Source: Ilyobacter polytropus DSM 2926
GTDB lineage: Bacteria; Fusobacteriota; Fusobacteriia; Fusobacteriales; Fusobacteriaceae
DNA: 64,000 bases
Assembly: GCF_000165505.1 (NCBI RefSeq)
Contig: NC_014633.1
Span: forward strand, 806,001 to 870,000
Direction of reading: 5' to 3'
Shown: piece by piece, positions 1-8,720 of the stretch
Layout of the letters: each line of letters starts with the position of its first letter
How positions within the stretch are numbered: the first letter of the stretch is position 1
Notes under the pieces: model-generated
The model's input: only the letters and a program-made list of their open reading frames with translations
What the model was told of the DNA's origin: nothing
Databases searched by the model: none
Translations under genes and position numbers: made by a program

Positions 1-28
1 TACCGTATCCGAAAACTGCTATATTCAT
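1..28 (-). CDS. dapB: 4-hydroxy-tetrahydrodipicolinate reductase, first 9 codons only (partial)
   Basis: Only the start is inside the window. The minus strand reads ATG followed by codons giving MNIAVFGYG, the beginning of a Rossmann nucleotide-binding motif typical of DapB, and a ribosome binding site (AGGGGTAGGTG) lies just before it. It begins 6 nt after the dapA stop codon, so it is the next gene of the lysine operon. DapB reduces the DapA product with NAD(P)H. The identification rests on nine residues plus position after dapA; another Rossmann-fold enzyme is possible but less likely. Confidence 0.7.
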
Positions 29-34
29 AATCAC

Positions 35-916
35 CTACCCCTTTAGTAAATTAATTTTTTCCATCTCTTTTGTTAATTTTGCAGTGGCATCTTCACTCAT
101 CTCATATAGAGGAAGTCTTAGTCCTCCTACCTCATGTCCTGTTAAATTCATGGCTTTTTTTATTGGAATAGGGTTTGTCTCAATAAATAAAGAATCTATA
201 AACGGCTTTAAATAAAGCTGAAGTTCTCTTGATTTTTCAACTTCTCCATTTAAAAACAGATCTACCATGTCATGAGTTTCTTTTGGTAAGATATTTGCCA
301 CAACAGATATTACACCCTTACCACCTATAGAAAGTATCGGAACTATTATATCATCATTTCCTGAGTACATTGCAAAATTATCATTACAAAGTCTTGCAAC
401 CTCAACAGCATAAGAGATATTTCCACTTGCCTCTTTTATTCCCACTATTTTATCATTTTTACTAAGGTGTTCCACTACATCTACAGGAATATTCATTCCT
501 GTTCTTCCTGGAACATTATAAAGAATAATCGGAATATTTACTGATTCAGCTATCTTTTCAAAATGTTTGATAAGGCCCTCTTTATTAGTTTTATTATAAT
601 AAGGAGTCACCTGAAGAAGTCCGTCTACACTTAGCTTCTCCGACTCTACGCTAAGCTCTATACCGTGTCTCGTATCGTTACTTCCTGTCCCTGCAATTAC
701 AGGTATTCTACCATTTACCGTATCCACTGCACATTTTATTACAGCAAGGTGCTCATCGTCAGAAAGTGTCGAAGCCTCTCCTGTAGTTCCTGTTATTATT
801 ATAGAATCTGTTTTATTCTCAATGTGAAACTCTATTAATTCCGCAAGTTTTTCAAAGTTAACTTCACCAGTTTTTTTAAACGGGGTAATTATAGCTACTC
901 CTGATCCTGTAAACAT
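35..916 (-). CDS. dapA: 4-hydroxy-tetrahydrodipicolinate synthase
   Basis: DapA condenses pyruvate with aspartate semialdehyde, the first committed step to diaminopimelate and lysine, in the cytoplasm. The 293-residue length is normal for the family. The N-terminal GSGVAIITPF, the GTTGEASTL phosphate-binding loop near residue 45, YNVPGRTG with the catalytic tyrosine near residue 135 and GIKEASGN with the Schiff-base lysine near residue 162 are all present. The start has a strong AAGGAGG site 7-8 nt upstream. It follows asd by 22 nt and precedes dapB by 6 nt, so it is part of the riboswitch-controlled lysA-lysC-dapF-asd-dapA-dapB unit. Confidence 0.96.
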   Translation of the reverse strand: MFTGSGVAIITPFKKTGEVNFEKLAELIEFHIENKTDSIIITGTTGEASTLSDDEHLAVIKCAVDTVNGRIPVIAGTGSNDTRHGIELSVESEKLSVDGLLQVTPYYNKTNKEGLIKHFEKIAESVNIPIILYNVPGRTGMNIPVDVVEHLSKNDKIVGIKEASGNISYAVEVARLCNDNFAMYSGNDDIIVPILSIGGKGVISVVANILPKETHDMVDLFLNGEVEKSRELQLYLKPFIDSLFIETNPIPIKKAMNLTGHEVGGLRLPLYEMSEDATAKLTKEMEKINLLKG

Positions 917-938
917 TATATTTCCTCCTTCATTGAGT

Positions 939-1937
939 TTAGATTAGACCCTTTTTAATTAAGAGTTCTGCAATCTGGACTGTATTTGTTGCAGCCCCTT
1001 TTCTGATATTGTCAGCCACACACCATATATTTACACTGTTTTCCCTGCTGAAGTCCCTTCTTATTCTTCCTACAAAGACTTCATCCTTTCCAGTAGCATG
1101 TATTGGCATAGGATAGACATTCTTTGATGTGTCATCCTCCACTATTATACCATCAAATCCCGTTAGTGCCTCAAATATTTCTGTCATCTCAAAGGATTTT
1201 TCAAGTTCAATATTTATAGATATACTGTGGCTGTTTTCCACAGGTACCCTGACACATGTAGCAGTTATTGCCATGTCTGGAGTTCCTAGTATTTTTCTTG
1301 TCTCATCTATCATCTTACGTTCTTCTTTTGTATATCCGTCCTCTAGAAACACATCTATATGAGGAAGGCAGTTGTTTGCTATAGGGTGAGGATAATTTTT
1401 AGGTTCTTTTCCCTCTAGACCTCTTTTTAAGTCCTCTATACCGTCAACTCCAGACCCTGAAACTGCCTGGTATGTAGAGTAAACTACTCTTTTTATTCCA
1501 AATTTTTCAGCCAAAGCCTTTAGTGGAAGCACCGACTGTATTGTAGAGCAGTTGGGATTTGCTATGATTCCATTGTGTTTTTCTACATCTTCAGGGTTTA
1601 CCTCTGGTACCACAAGTGGTATCTCAGGATACATTCTAAAAGCACTGCTGTTGTCTACCACTATTACTCCCTTATCTCTTGCAACTGGTGAAAATCTTTC
1701 ACTTGTTGCCCCACCTGCTGAGAATAATGCAATATCAATATCTCTGTCAAAAACTTCATCAGTTAGTTCTTCTACTGTGTAACTTTTTCCCTTGTATTCC
1801 ATCTTTTTTCCTGCAGATCTTTTAGATGCAAAAAGATATAGGTTTTCAATTGGAAAATCTCTTTCTGCAAGGACTTCTAAGAATTTTCTTCCTACCATTC
1901 CAGTTGCACCGGCAACTGCTATATTATATTTTTTCAT
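939..1937 (-). CDS. asd: Aspartate-semialdehyde dehydrogenase
   Basis: Asd reduces aspartyl phosphate to aspartate semialdehyde with NADPH, linking LysC to DapA. The sequence shows the dinucleotide-binding GATGMVG at the N terminus, the catalytic cysteine in NPNCST near residue 127 and the SGSG/GIEDL region in the middle. At 332 residues it has family length. An ATG lies three codons further upstream (1946), but the GGGAG box is only 2 nt from that codon and 11 nt from the ATG at 1937, so the shorter form beginning MKKYNIAV is chosen. It lies between dapF and dapA in the lysine operon, with a 59-nt gap after dapF. Confidence 0.95.
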   Translation of the reverse strand: MKKYNIAVAGATGMVGRKFLEVLAERDFPIENLYLFASKRSAGKKMEYKGKSYTVEELTDEVFDRDIDIALFSAGGATSERFSPVARDKGVIVVDNSSAFRMYPEIPLVVPEVNPEDVEKHNGIIANPNCSTIQSVLPLKALAEKFGIKRVVYSTYQAVSGSGVDGIEDLKRGLEGKEPKNYPHPIANNCLPHIDVFLEDGYTKEERKMIDETRKILGTPDMAITATCVRVPVENSHSISINIELEKSFEMTEIFEALTGFDGIIVEDDTSKNVYPMPIHATGKDEVFVGRIRRDFSRENSVNIWCVADNIRKGAATNTVQIAELLIKKGLI

Positions 1938-1996
1938 ATTTATCATATCTCCCAGTCAATTAATATTTTTAACACCTTTTGGAAAATCAAAATTTA

Positions 1997-2824
1997 TTAT
2001 TTGAAATAATGTCCTTCTGCTATCTTCTGACTTTCCCCTGTCATAAATACTCCATCATCAGTTAGTTCTATAAAAAGTTTTCCCCCAGGAACTGCTACTT
2101 CTACATTTTTGTCTAGCCGTCCTGTTAGATTTCCTATTACAACCACTGCACAGGCTCCTGTACCACAGGCAAATGTGTAACCAGCTCCTCTTTCCCAGGT
2201 TTTTACGTCTACTCTGTCCTTTGAGATTGCCTTGGCAAAATTAACATTGGTTTTATTCGGGAATATTGGATTTATTTCTAGATTTCTTCCATACTTATAT
2301 ATATCCAATGTTTCTAGATCATCTACAAAAGTTACACTGTGAGTAGTTCCCATAAAAAGAGCCGAAATGCTAAACTCCCTGTCATAAGACTCTATTTTTC
2401 TTTCAATATAATCTTTTTCTGAGACACTCATAGGTATACTGTCAGTCTCAAAAATAGGCATACCCATATTTACCCTGGCCAGATATCTGCCGTCTTTTTC
2501 CTCTGTTTTTATCAGCATGTTTCCTGCCAGAGTTTCTACAGCAATGAGATCTTTTTCTACGAGTTTATTATTTCTCACAAAGTGTGAAAAGCAACGAACT
2601 CCATTACCGCACATAGGAGCCTCACTACCATCGGCATTGTAAAATATCATTCTTATGTCTGCTTTTTCTGATTTTGCGGCAACCATCATTCCGTCTGCCC
2701 CTATACCGAAGTTTCTGTGGCAGACTTTCATAGCCAGCTCAGAATAATCTAGTCCCGCTACTTCTTCTTCCCTGAATATTATAAAATCATTTCCAATACC
2801 ATGATACTTTTCAAATTTTAACAT
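1997..2824 (-). CDS. dapF: Diaminopimelate epimerase
   Basis: DapF interconverts LL- and meso-diaminopimelate, giving the form used by LysA and by peptidoglycan synthesis. Both catalytic cysteines are visible: one in APMCGNGVRC near residue 73 and one in FACGTGACA near residue 220. The N-terminal KYHGIGNDFI is also diagnostic. The length, 275 residues, is normal. A GGAGGGG site sits just before the ATG, and the gene begins 8 nt after lysC. No DAP aminotransferase or DapD/DapH is in the window, so the middle of the pathway must be encoded elsewhere. Confidence 0.96.
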   Translation of the reverse strand: MLKFEKYHGIGNDFIIFREEEVAGLDYSELAMKVCHRNFGIGADGMMVAAKSEKADIRMIFYNADGSEAPMCGNGVRCFSHFVRNNKLVEKDLIAVETLAGNMLIKTEEKDGRYLARVNMGMPIFETDSIPMSVSEKDYIERKIESYDREFSISALFMGTTHSVTFVDDLETLDIYKYGRNLEINPIFPNKTNVNFAKAISKDRVDVKTWERGAGYTFACGTGACAVVVIGNLTGRLDKNVEVAVPGGKLFIELTDDGVFMTGESQKIAEGHYFK

Positions 2825-2832
2825 TGCCCCTC

Positions 2833-4035
2833 CTAGATATTAAATGCTTCTGAGATGGCCTCTACAGCGGCTGCCTTTCTGTCTTTATCCATTGTAAAAG
2901 AGATACTTATCTCAGATGTTGTCACCTGATAGAATTTTATATTCTTCTCTCCGAATATTTCAAAAAGTTTTCCTGCTACTCCAGAATGACTTATCATCCC
3001 CACTCCCACTACAGAAACCTTTATAAGATCCTGGTTCTTACTTATCTTCAGAGCCGGATTCTGAGTTGCAATGATCTCTACAGCTTTATCTAGAAGATCT
3101 TCCTCAGTGGCCGGGCAGGTAAAGCTTATGTCTACCATATCCTCTACAGACTGACTCTGACTAATCATATCCACATTTACATCCTGTTTTCCAAGGGCAG
3201 AAAATATATTTGCTATCTTCTGAGGTTTATTATATAAATTTTGTAAATTTACCATCAAAACATTTTCATTTATGCTAAGTCCTGTTATAAGTTTCTCTTC
3301 CATTATCTGCTCCTTTTCTAATATATAAGTTCCGTTCTTTTCTCCAAGACTTCTTCCCACGTATATTGGGACGCCAAATTTTTTCCCGAGCTCTACGGCC
3401 CTTACTTCCATGACCCCTGCTCCTAGATTTGACATCTCCATCATCTCTTCATAGGAGATCTTATCTATTTTCTTGGCTCCTTTGTGTACCCTAGGGTCAC
3501 ATGTGTATATACCATCTACATCAGTATATATCTCACACTGACAGCCTAAAGCTCCTGCTAAGGCCACTGCACTTGTATCAGATCCTCCACGTCCTAGGGT
3601 TGTTATATCCCCGGCCTCATTCATTCCCTGGAATCCTGCCACAATGACTATTTTCCCATCTGCAAGATGTTTTTCCATTCTTTCATTATTTATGCTTTTA
3701 ATCTTACTTTTTGTATGAGTTCCTGTTGTCTGTATCCCTGCTTGGCTTCCTGTAAGAGATACAGCTTCATGACCCATATTCTTTAGAGCCATAGACAGCA
3801 AGGCGATTGTCTGCTGTTCTCCTGTGGACATGAGCATATCTAGCTCACGCCTGTCAGGTCTGTTTGTGATCTCATTGGCCTTTTTTATCAGCTCATCTGT
3901 CATTTTACCCATTGCTGATACTACTACTACTACCTCATTTCCCTCTTTCCTTACCTTTATGAGGTGCTCTGCTATGGCCTTTATCTTTTCGATTGTCCCT
4001 ACTGATGTTCCCCCGTATTTTTGTACTATTCTCAA
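2833..4035 (-). CDS. lysC: Aspartokinase
   Basis: Aspartokinase phosphorylates aspartate, the first step of the aspartate-family pathway. The N-terminal kinase domain carries KYGGTSVG and VVSAMGK; the glycine-rich TTLGRGGSDTSA lies near residue 150. The last ~135 residues form tandem ACT domains, the usual site of feedback control by lysine or threonine. At 400 residues it is a normal monofunctional enzyme. The start is TTG, 8 nt after an AGGGGGG box. It lies 13 nt after lysA and 8 nt before dapF, so it falls under the lysine riboswitch, which gives transcriptional control in addition to likely allosteric control. Confidence 0.95.
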   Translation of the reverse strand: MRIVQKYGGTSVGTIEKIKAIAEHLIKVRKEGNEVVVVVSAMGKMTDELIKKANEITNRPDRRELDMLMSTGEQQTIALLSMALKNMGHEAVSLTGSQAGIQTTGTHTKSKIKSINNERMEKHLADGKIVIVAGFQGMNEAGDITTLGRGGSDTSAVALAGALGCQCEIYTDVDGIYTCDPRVHKGAKKIDKISYEEMMEMSNLGAGVMEVRAVELGKKFGVPIYVGRSLGEKNGTYILEKEQIMEEKLITGLSINENVLMVNLQNLYNKPQKIANIFSALGKQDVNVDMISQSQSVEDMVDISFTCPATEEDLLDKAVEIIATQNPALKISKNQDLIKVSVVGVGMISHSGVAGKLFEIFGEKNIKFYQVTTSEISISFTMDKDRKAAAVEAISEAFNI

Positions 4036-4048
4036 TTTTTATTCCCCC

Positions 4049-5350
4049 CTAATAAAGCTTGAGATCGTTTCTTATAAGATCCTCATAGCTCTCCCTTTTT
4101 ACAGCTACCTTACTTTCTCCGTCTTTTACAAAAACCACAGCAGGTTTTCTTATTCTGTTGTAGTTACTTGCCATGCTATAATTATAGGCCCCTGTGGTAC
4201 TGATTGCAAGTATATCTCCCTCTTTTGCTTCCTGAAGATATACATCTCTTAGAAGAAGGTCTCCTGATTCACAGCATTTCCCAGCTACTGTTACCAGATC
4301 CTCTGTTTTTTCATTTATTCTGTTGGCAATGACACCCTCATACTCAGCCTGATAAAGAGCAGGTCTTATGTTGTCTGTCATTCCCCCATCTACAAAGACA
4401 TATTTTTTACCGCTGTAAGTTACCTTGGTTCCACCTACTGTATAGAGAGTGGTTCCTGCATTTGCCACTATACTTCTTCCCGGTTCTATTATTACCTTAT
4501 CTAAATCTATCTCATATTCGTCTAGTTTTGATTCTAGGTCTTTTATCATCTCTTTGCAGAATTTTTCAAAGTCCACTGCGTCATCTCCGTCAAAATAATA
4601 CACTCCGAAACCTCCCCCGAGGTTTAATACTGTTGTATCAAGACCGGCCTCATCCTTCATCTGCTTTATGAATTTTAACATAGTGTCCATAGCTGCAAAG
4701 AAAGGCTTCTCGTCAAATATCTGAGACCCTATATGACAGTGAAATCCTTTTAGTTCCACATGCTCAGCCGCAATAAATTTTTTGATTATATCCTTTATAT
4801 TTTCATCAAATATAGATTCTCCAAACTTTGAAGAATAAGTAGAAGTCTGTATATATTCATGAGTGTGAGCCTCTATACCTGGGTTCACTCTCAAAAGAAC
4901 GTTTATTTTCTTTCCCTTTTCTCTGCATACTCTTTCTAACTTATCGAGCTCATCTCTGTTGTCTACGATTATCTCTCCGATACCGTAGTCTAGGCACATC
5001 TCAAGCTCTTCCCAAGTCTTGTTGTTTCCATGCATGTGTACTTTTTCCATAGGAAAACCTGCACTTTTTACTGTAAAAAGCTCTCCCCCTGAAACAACAT
5101 CCATGCTAAGTCCGTGCCTGTCTACGATCTGACACATCCCAGTAGTGAGAAAAGCCTTAGATGCGTAGACAACCTCAGTCTGAAACCTGTCTGATTTAAA
5201 AGCCGCCTTGAATGTCTCCATATTTTTGCTGATAAGAGCCTCGTCCATCACATACAAAGGTGACCCGTGCTTTTCCACAAGCTCTTTAGAGCTTATCCCG
5301 CCTATATAAAGCTGGTTGTCTTTGATCTCCATAGAACCAAAAAGTCTCAT
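4049..5350 (-). CDS. lysA: Diaminopimelate decarboxylase
   Basis: LysA decarboxylates meso-diaminopimelate to lysine using PLP. YASKAF near residue 65 holds the PLP lysine, GFHCHIGSQ near residue 200 is a family signature, GGGFG binds the cofactor phosphate and EPGRS and CCESGD complete the active site. The 433-residue length is normal. This is the first gene of the operon: its ATG follows AAGGGGG and lies 50 nt downstream of an intrinsic terminator that belongs to the lysine riboswitch, so lysine should shut off the whole operon from here on. Confidence 0.96.
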   Translation of the reverse strand: MRLFGSMEIKDNQLYIGGISSKELVEKHGSPLYVMDEALISKNMETFKAAFKSDRFQTEVVYASKAFLTTGMCQIVDRHGLSMDVVSGGELFTVKSAGFPMEKVHMHGNNKTWEELEMCLDYGIGEIIVDNRDELDKLERVCREKGKKINVLLRVNPGIEAHTHEYIQTSTYSSKFGESIFDENIKDIIKKFIAAEHVELKGFHCHIGSQIFDEKPFFAAMDTMLKFIKQMKDEAGLDTTVLNLGGGFGVYYFDGDDAVDFEKFCKEMIKDLESKLDEYEIDLDKVIIEPGRSIVANAGTTLYTVGGTKVTYSGKKYVFVDGGMTDNIRPALYQAEYEGVIANRINEKTEDLVTVAGKCCESGDLLLRDVYLQEAKEGDILAISTTGAYNYSMASNYNRIRKPAVVFVKDGESKVAVKRESYEDLIRNDLKLY

Positions 5351-5399
5351 ACATTTCCCCCTTAAAAAATCTCCATTTTTATATTAAAATTTTATAAAC

Positions 5400-5432
5400 A
5401 AAAAAAGTTGGCAGGGCACAATCCTACCAACT
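5400..5432 (-). terminator. Riboswitch-controlled intrinsic terminator before lysA
   Basis: On the minus strand AGTTGGTAGG pairs with CCTGCCAACT (10 bp, one G-T wobble) around an 11-13 nt loop and is followed by seven T. It stands between the lysine aptamer and lysA, where a lysine-responsive attenuator is expected. Confidence 0.9.
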
Positions 5433-5460
5433 AAATAATAATAAAAAATTATAGTTACGG

Positions 5461-5640
5461 TAAGATAGCACTCCATTGTCTTGGTATAGACAACGACAGT
5501 ACAACGGATATTTTCCGATGCCCCAACCCACTCTCCCGGCACAGAGAATGAATTTCGGCAGATCTCCCTTTTAGAAAACTTCACTGAGCTGGCCGGCCCT
5601 CTATTTTCCTACTAATGATCATCTGCAACCTCTATCTTTA
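5461..5640 (-). promoter_or_regulatory. Lysine riboswitch (L box) aptamer
   Basis: The minus-strand leader of lysA matches the L-box core in order: AGAGGTTGCAGATGATCA followed by TTAGTAG, then ATCTGCCGAA, a GTGGGTTGGGGCATCGG segment, ACTGTCGTTGTC and TGGAGTGCTATCTTA. The closing P1 stem is directly visible: TAAAGATAG at the 5' end pairs with CTATCTTA at the 3' end. It is followed 29 nt later by an intrinsic terminator and then lysA. By family knowledge, bound lysine favours the terminator, so expression is off when lysine is plentiful. A covariance-model search for Rfam RF00168 would settle it. Confidence 0.93.
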
Positions 5641-5645
5641 TTCTA

Positions 5646-5674
5646 ATTTAATTCTCAGTTTCTTTTTTAAACAA
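5646..5674 (-). promoter_or_regulatory. Probable sigma-70-type promoter of the lys operon
   Basis: On the minus strand TTGTTT, a 17-nt spacer and TTAAAT are followed a few bases later by the 5' strand of the riboswitch P1 stem. The position fits transcription beginning at the aptamer. The boxes are imperfect, so confidence is moderate. Confidence 0.5.
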
Positions 5675-6079
5675 ACTACTTTATAGACCTCCAATAAAAC
5701 ATCATTATAATCAAGTAATGATCAATCTATAAGTTGATTTGTTTTATTTTACAACACTTATACTTTTTTTAAAAATTCACAGGATATATTATAGAGATAT
5801 ACAAAACAAATGAAATATCTTTAGGTACTGTAATCACTGGGATATAGTTACACGCAGTTATGTTCGAAAAAATAACTTTTTCATAAAAAACTATAGTTTT
5901 TTTCCCTTACTATCTTTCCTTTTTCTGGAAAATCTGTTAATATTTAAGAATTATAAGAGTCTTTCATTTTTTTAAAAAAATTACATAAAAATTTCTATTG
6001 AAATTTAAGAGGTGATAGGCCAAATAAACAGAATTTAAAATTATATACGTCCGTTTTTTATTGAAATAAGGGGGAAACC
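5675..6079. other. Intergenic region between divergent lys operon and deacetylase gene
   Basis: About 400 nt of AT-rich DNA without a credible gene. It holds an 18-nt perfect palindrome (AAAAAACTATAGTTTTTT, 5886-5903) and the AAGGGGG ribosome binding site of the plus-strand gene at 6080. A plus-strand promoter must lie here but I could not single out convincing boxes, and there is no sign of a second riboswitch. Confidence 0.5.
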
Positions 6080-7210
6080 ATGGATTTAAAAGATTTGGGA
6101 AACCAGATAAAGACCTATAGACGAGAGCTTCACCAGATACCTGAGCTTGGGTTAGAGGAGTATAAAACCTGTGCTTATATAGGGGAAAAATTAAAAGAGT
6201 TTGGGCTGCATCCTTTCACCATCGCCAAAACTGGTGTCTATGTCTACATCGATGCCGGTTCAGATGAAACATACGCCTTCAGGGCAGATATGGATGCCCT
6301 AGAAGCAGAAGAGGAGAACGATGTAGAGTATTCATCAAAACATCCTGGTAAAATGCATGCCTGCGGTCATGACGGTCATATGGCCATGCTTTTAGGACTG
6401 GCCAAAGTCTTGTCAAAAACTGAAAATATCAAGAAAAACATTCTTTTGATCTTCCAGCCTGCTGAAGAGGGGCCCGGAGGAGCCAAGATAATAACTGAAA
6501 GTGGAATATTTGAAAAATATAACGTAAAGGGAATATTTGGTATCCACCTCTTCCCTACATTAGACGAAGGAATCATCGCTTCTAAGGCAGGTCCTTTTAT
6601 GGCTCAGTCTGGGGAAATAGATGTAATAATTAAAGGAGAAGGCGGTCACGGTGGTATGCCTCATAACGCCATCGACTCAATCCTTGTGGCTTCTAAATTT
6701 TTATCATCTTGTCAGTCAATTATCTCAAGGAGTATATCTCCTCTTGAGACTGCCGTTATCTCCTTTGGTAAGATAAGGGGGGGAAGTGCTAGAAATATCG
6801 TGGCTGAAAAAACACATATAGAGGGTACAGTGAGAACCTTTTCAAAGGAGACCTTTGGAATAATCAAGAAAAGAATCCTTCAGATTTCAAAGGGATTAGA
6901 GGAATCTTTTGACGTGGAGATTGATGTCAATCTAGAACCTTACTATCCGCCGGTAATAAACGACAAGGCTCTCTACAAAAAGGTAGCAGAAAAGGTTCAC
7001 ATAGAAGAAACCGATCCTGTTATGCTTGCAGAGGACTTCTCCTACTATCAGGAAAAAATACCAGGGGTATTTTATTTCCTAGGAAGTAGAAACAGAGAGC
7101 TTGGATTTGACTATCCTCTCCACAGCTGCAGCTTCAACTTTGATGAAAAGATTCTTTTAAAGGGTATTGAGCATTATATAAATATACTCACAGCTTTAGA
7201 GGCTATATAA
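6080..7210 (+). CDS. M20 family amidohydrolase, probable N-acetyldiaminopimelate deacetylase
   Basis: A metal-dependent M20D peptidase-family amidohydrolase of 376 residues. Visible motifs are RRELHQIPELG at the N terminus, ADMDAL near residue 74, MHACGHDGHMA near residue 95 (metal ligands), QPAEEGPGG near residue 135 and GEGGHGGMPH near residue 190. The closest family pattern I recognise is the N-acetyl-LL-diaminopimelate deacetylase of the acetylated DAP branch (as in Bacillus YkuR), and its position divergent from the lysine operon supports that. Alternatives are hippurate hydrolase or N-acyl-amino-acid amidohydrolase; the motifs alone do not separate these. It is followed by its own terminator, so it is probably monocistronic. 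Confidence 0.75.
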   Translation: MDLKDLGNQIKTYRRELHQIPELGLEEYKTCAYIGEKLKEFGLHPFTIAKTGVYVYIDAGSDETYAFRADMDALEAEEENDVEYSSKHPGKMHACGHDGHMAMLLGLAKVLSKTENIKKNILLIFQPAEEGPGGAKIITESGIFEKYNVKGIFGIHLFPTLDEGIIASKAGPFMAQSGEIDVIIKGEGGHGGMPHNAIDSILVASKFLSSCQSIISRSISPLETAVISFGKIRGGSARNIVAEKTHIEGTVRTFSKETFGIIKKRILQISKGLEESFDVEIDVNLEPYYPPVINDKALYKKVAEKVHIEETDPVMLAEDFSYYQEKIPGVFYFLGSRNRELGFDYPLHSCSFNFDEKILLKGIEHYINILTALEAI

Positions 7211-7219
7211 TTATTTATG

Positions 7220-7251
7220 AGAGACTGTTCTTCATGACAGTCTCTTTTTTT
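7220..7251 (+). terminator. Intrinsic terminator after the M20 amidohydrolase
   Basis: AGAGACTGT, an 8-nt loop and ACAGTCTCT form a perfect 9-bp stem followed by a run of T. Confidence 0.9.
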
Positions 7252-7282
7252 ATTAATTTAAGTTACTACTCTGAAGGAATTC

Positions 7283-7690
7283 TTATAAATTACTGACTTT
7301 ACAAGAATATTAAAGTCAAAATTATTTTGTCACGAATGAAAACCGATAAAAGGCAGAAAAATTAACACGAATAAGAAGAAAACCTTTTGACCACAGAGGG
7401 CACAGAGAAAAAGAGAAAGTTTCACAGAGTTAAGACGAAAACTAGATACGAGTTCTTTTGCGAGAGGTTTTCGATCTTTTTTCTTCTGCCATTGACAAAA
7501 TCAGCGTTAAGAATAACCGCAGTGAAATCCTTAGAAAAAATCGACTGTCTGAGCGTAGCGAGTTTCGAGTTTTTCTTGGATTTTCAAGGTTATTTAGCTG
7601 ATTTTTCACAGGCTTGAACTTTTGGTTACTTTTCTTTCAAGAGAAAAGTAACGACTTCTTGTAAATTCAATATTTTAATTTAAAATAAAG
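7283..7690 (+). repeat. Dispersed intergenic repeat, copy 1 (MITE-like, left end degenerate)
   Basis: This gene-free stretch shares long similarity with 28292-28790: both begin with TAAATTACTGACTTTA, both contain AGCGTTAAGAAT, CTGTCTGAGCG(T/C)AGCGAGTT and a TTTTTCACAGGC segment, and both end near TTTAATTTAAAATAAAG. The right arm at 7613-7652 is itself an imperfect palindrome, GTTACTTTTC...GAAAAGTAAC. Its reverse complement is identical over 40 nt to the left arm of copy 2 (28319-28358). The left inverted arm is missing here; instead there are three CACAGAG units (7392, 7401, 7423). An ORF of 76 codons across it is not a gene. Confidence 0.85.
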
Positions 7691-7837
7691 GTCTAAGGTT
7701 AATCAATCTATTTGAAAATTTTAAAGGAGCTTCTCAACTCTTGCAGAAAATTATTATATAGGATGTAGTATAAGTAATCTGGAAAAAGTCACAGTTTAAA
7801 TAAAAAGAGACTGTAACTTATTGTGAGGTGATCTTTT

Positions 7838-8701
7838 ATGAAAAATACAGCCCTTGTCTTAGAAGGCGGAGGGATGAGAGGAATATTCACCAGTGGGGTT
7901 TTGGATGCTTTCATAGAAAAAGGAATTGATATTCCCTATATTATAGGGGTTTCCATGGGAGCATACAACGGTGTTTCATATATTACCGGACAAAAAGAAA
8001 GAACCTTTAAGATGTTCATGGACTATATCTACGACCCAAGACTCCTTGACTATAAGAGAATTTTCAAGGGTGATTCCCTTTTAAACTCTGACTTCCTTAT
8101 AAACTTCATGGGAAAAAACAAGTACCCAGTGGATTATGACAAATTTTTTGAAAGTACAAAAAAATTTATCTGTGTCAGCACAAATTGCAACACTGGTAAA
8201 CCTGCATATTTTGAAAAGAATGGATATCCTCAAAAATACTTTAACCGAATATTAAAGTCATCATGCTCTTATCCCTTCCTCACAGACACTGTGAAAATAG
8301 GAGGTGAAGAGTATCTAGACGGAGGTATAGCCGATGCAATTCCTATAAAAAAAGCCTTAGACGACGGCAACAAAAAACTTATTGTCATACTCTGTCACCC
8401 AAAAGGATACGAAGATGAACCCAGCTGGTATCTCAACATATCCAAGCTCTGGTACCATTCCCATCCAAAGGTGGCCGAGGCCCTGAAAAAAAGATATATA
8501 GCCTATAACGGCACCCTTTACTTTCTCGATCTTTTGGAAAAAGAAAATATAGCTTTTGTTATAAGGCCGGAAAGCATGCCCTTATCTGTAATTGAGCAGG
8601 ACAAGGTAAAATTGAGACTTTTTTATAAAGCAGGTTATAATAAGGGTATAGAGGAATGTGAAAGATTAGAAAAATTTTTAAAAACCCCCTCATTGATCTG
8701 A
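7838..8701 (+). CDS. Patatin-like phospholipase family protein
   Basis: A serine lipase of the patatin fold, 287 residues, with no signal peptide. The oxyanion-hole glycine motif EGGGMRGIFTSG is at residues 9-20, the nucleophile serine is Ser39 in GVSMG, and the catalytic aspartate is in LDGGIADAIP near residue 162. It is expected to hydrolyse acyl esters of phospholipids or similar lipids; substrate is unknown. It resembles the short YjjU-like bacterial patatins rather than secreted toxins. Start ATG follows GAGGTG. It is a single-gene unit, downstream of the dispersed repeat and ending in a bidirectional terminator. Confidence 0.88.
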   Translation: MKNTALVLEGGGMRGIFTSGVLDAFIEKGIDIPYIIGVSMGAYNGVSYITGQKERTFKMFMDYIYDPRLLDYKRIFKGDSLLNSDFLINFMGKNKYPVDYDKFFESTKKFICVSTNCNTGKPAYFEKNGYPQKYFNRILKSSCSYPFLTDTVKIGGEEYLDGGIADAIPIKKALDDGNKKLIVILCHPKGYEDEPSWYLNISKLWYHSHPKVAEALKKRYIAYNGTLYFLDLLEKENIAFVIRPESMPLSVIEQDKVKLRLFYKAGYNKGIEECERLEKFLKTPSLI

Positions 8702-8719
8702 AATCAAAAGGGGGTTTTT
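8680..8719. terminator. Bidirectional intrinsic terminator
   Basis: AAAAACCCCCT and AGGGGGTTTTT form an 11-bp stem between two convergent genes; the lipase stop codon lies in the loop. It can serve both strands. Confidence 0.9.
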
Positions 8720-8720
8720 A

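Noticed and set aside
1938-1946. Upstream ATG for asd, and similar upstream starts at 9881, 20380, 23312, 27391, 29584, 43618, 47666 and 51101
   Set aside because: In each case the ribosome binding site lies inside or too close to the longer start and is well placed for the shorter one.
5384-5584. 66-codon minus-strand reading frame before lysA
   Set aside because: It covers the lysine riboswitch and terminator; its codons have no protein-like pattern.
5886-5903. Palindrome AAAAAACTATAGTTTTTT
   Set aside because: Perfect but made almost only of A/T runs; in such AT-rich DNA it has little weight, and no transcript is known to end there.
7392-7429. Three CACAGAG units, considered as a CRISPR or tandem array
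   Set aside because: Only three 7-nt units with irregular spacing inside a dispersed repeat; no CRISPR-like repeat-spacer pattern exists anywhere in the window.
7387-7617. 76-codon plus-strand frame
   Set aside because: It lies wholly in the dispersed repeat; the matching region of copy 2 does not keep the frame.
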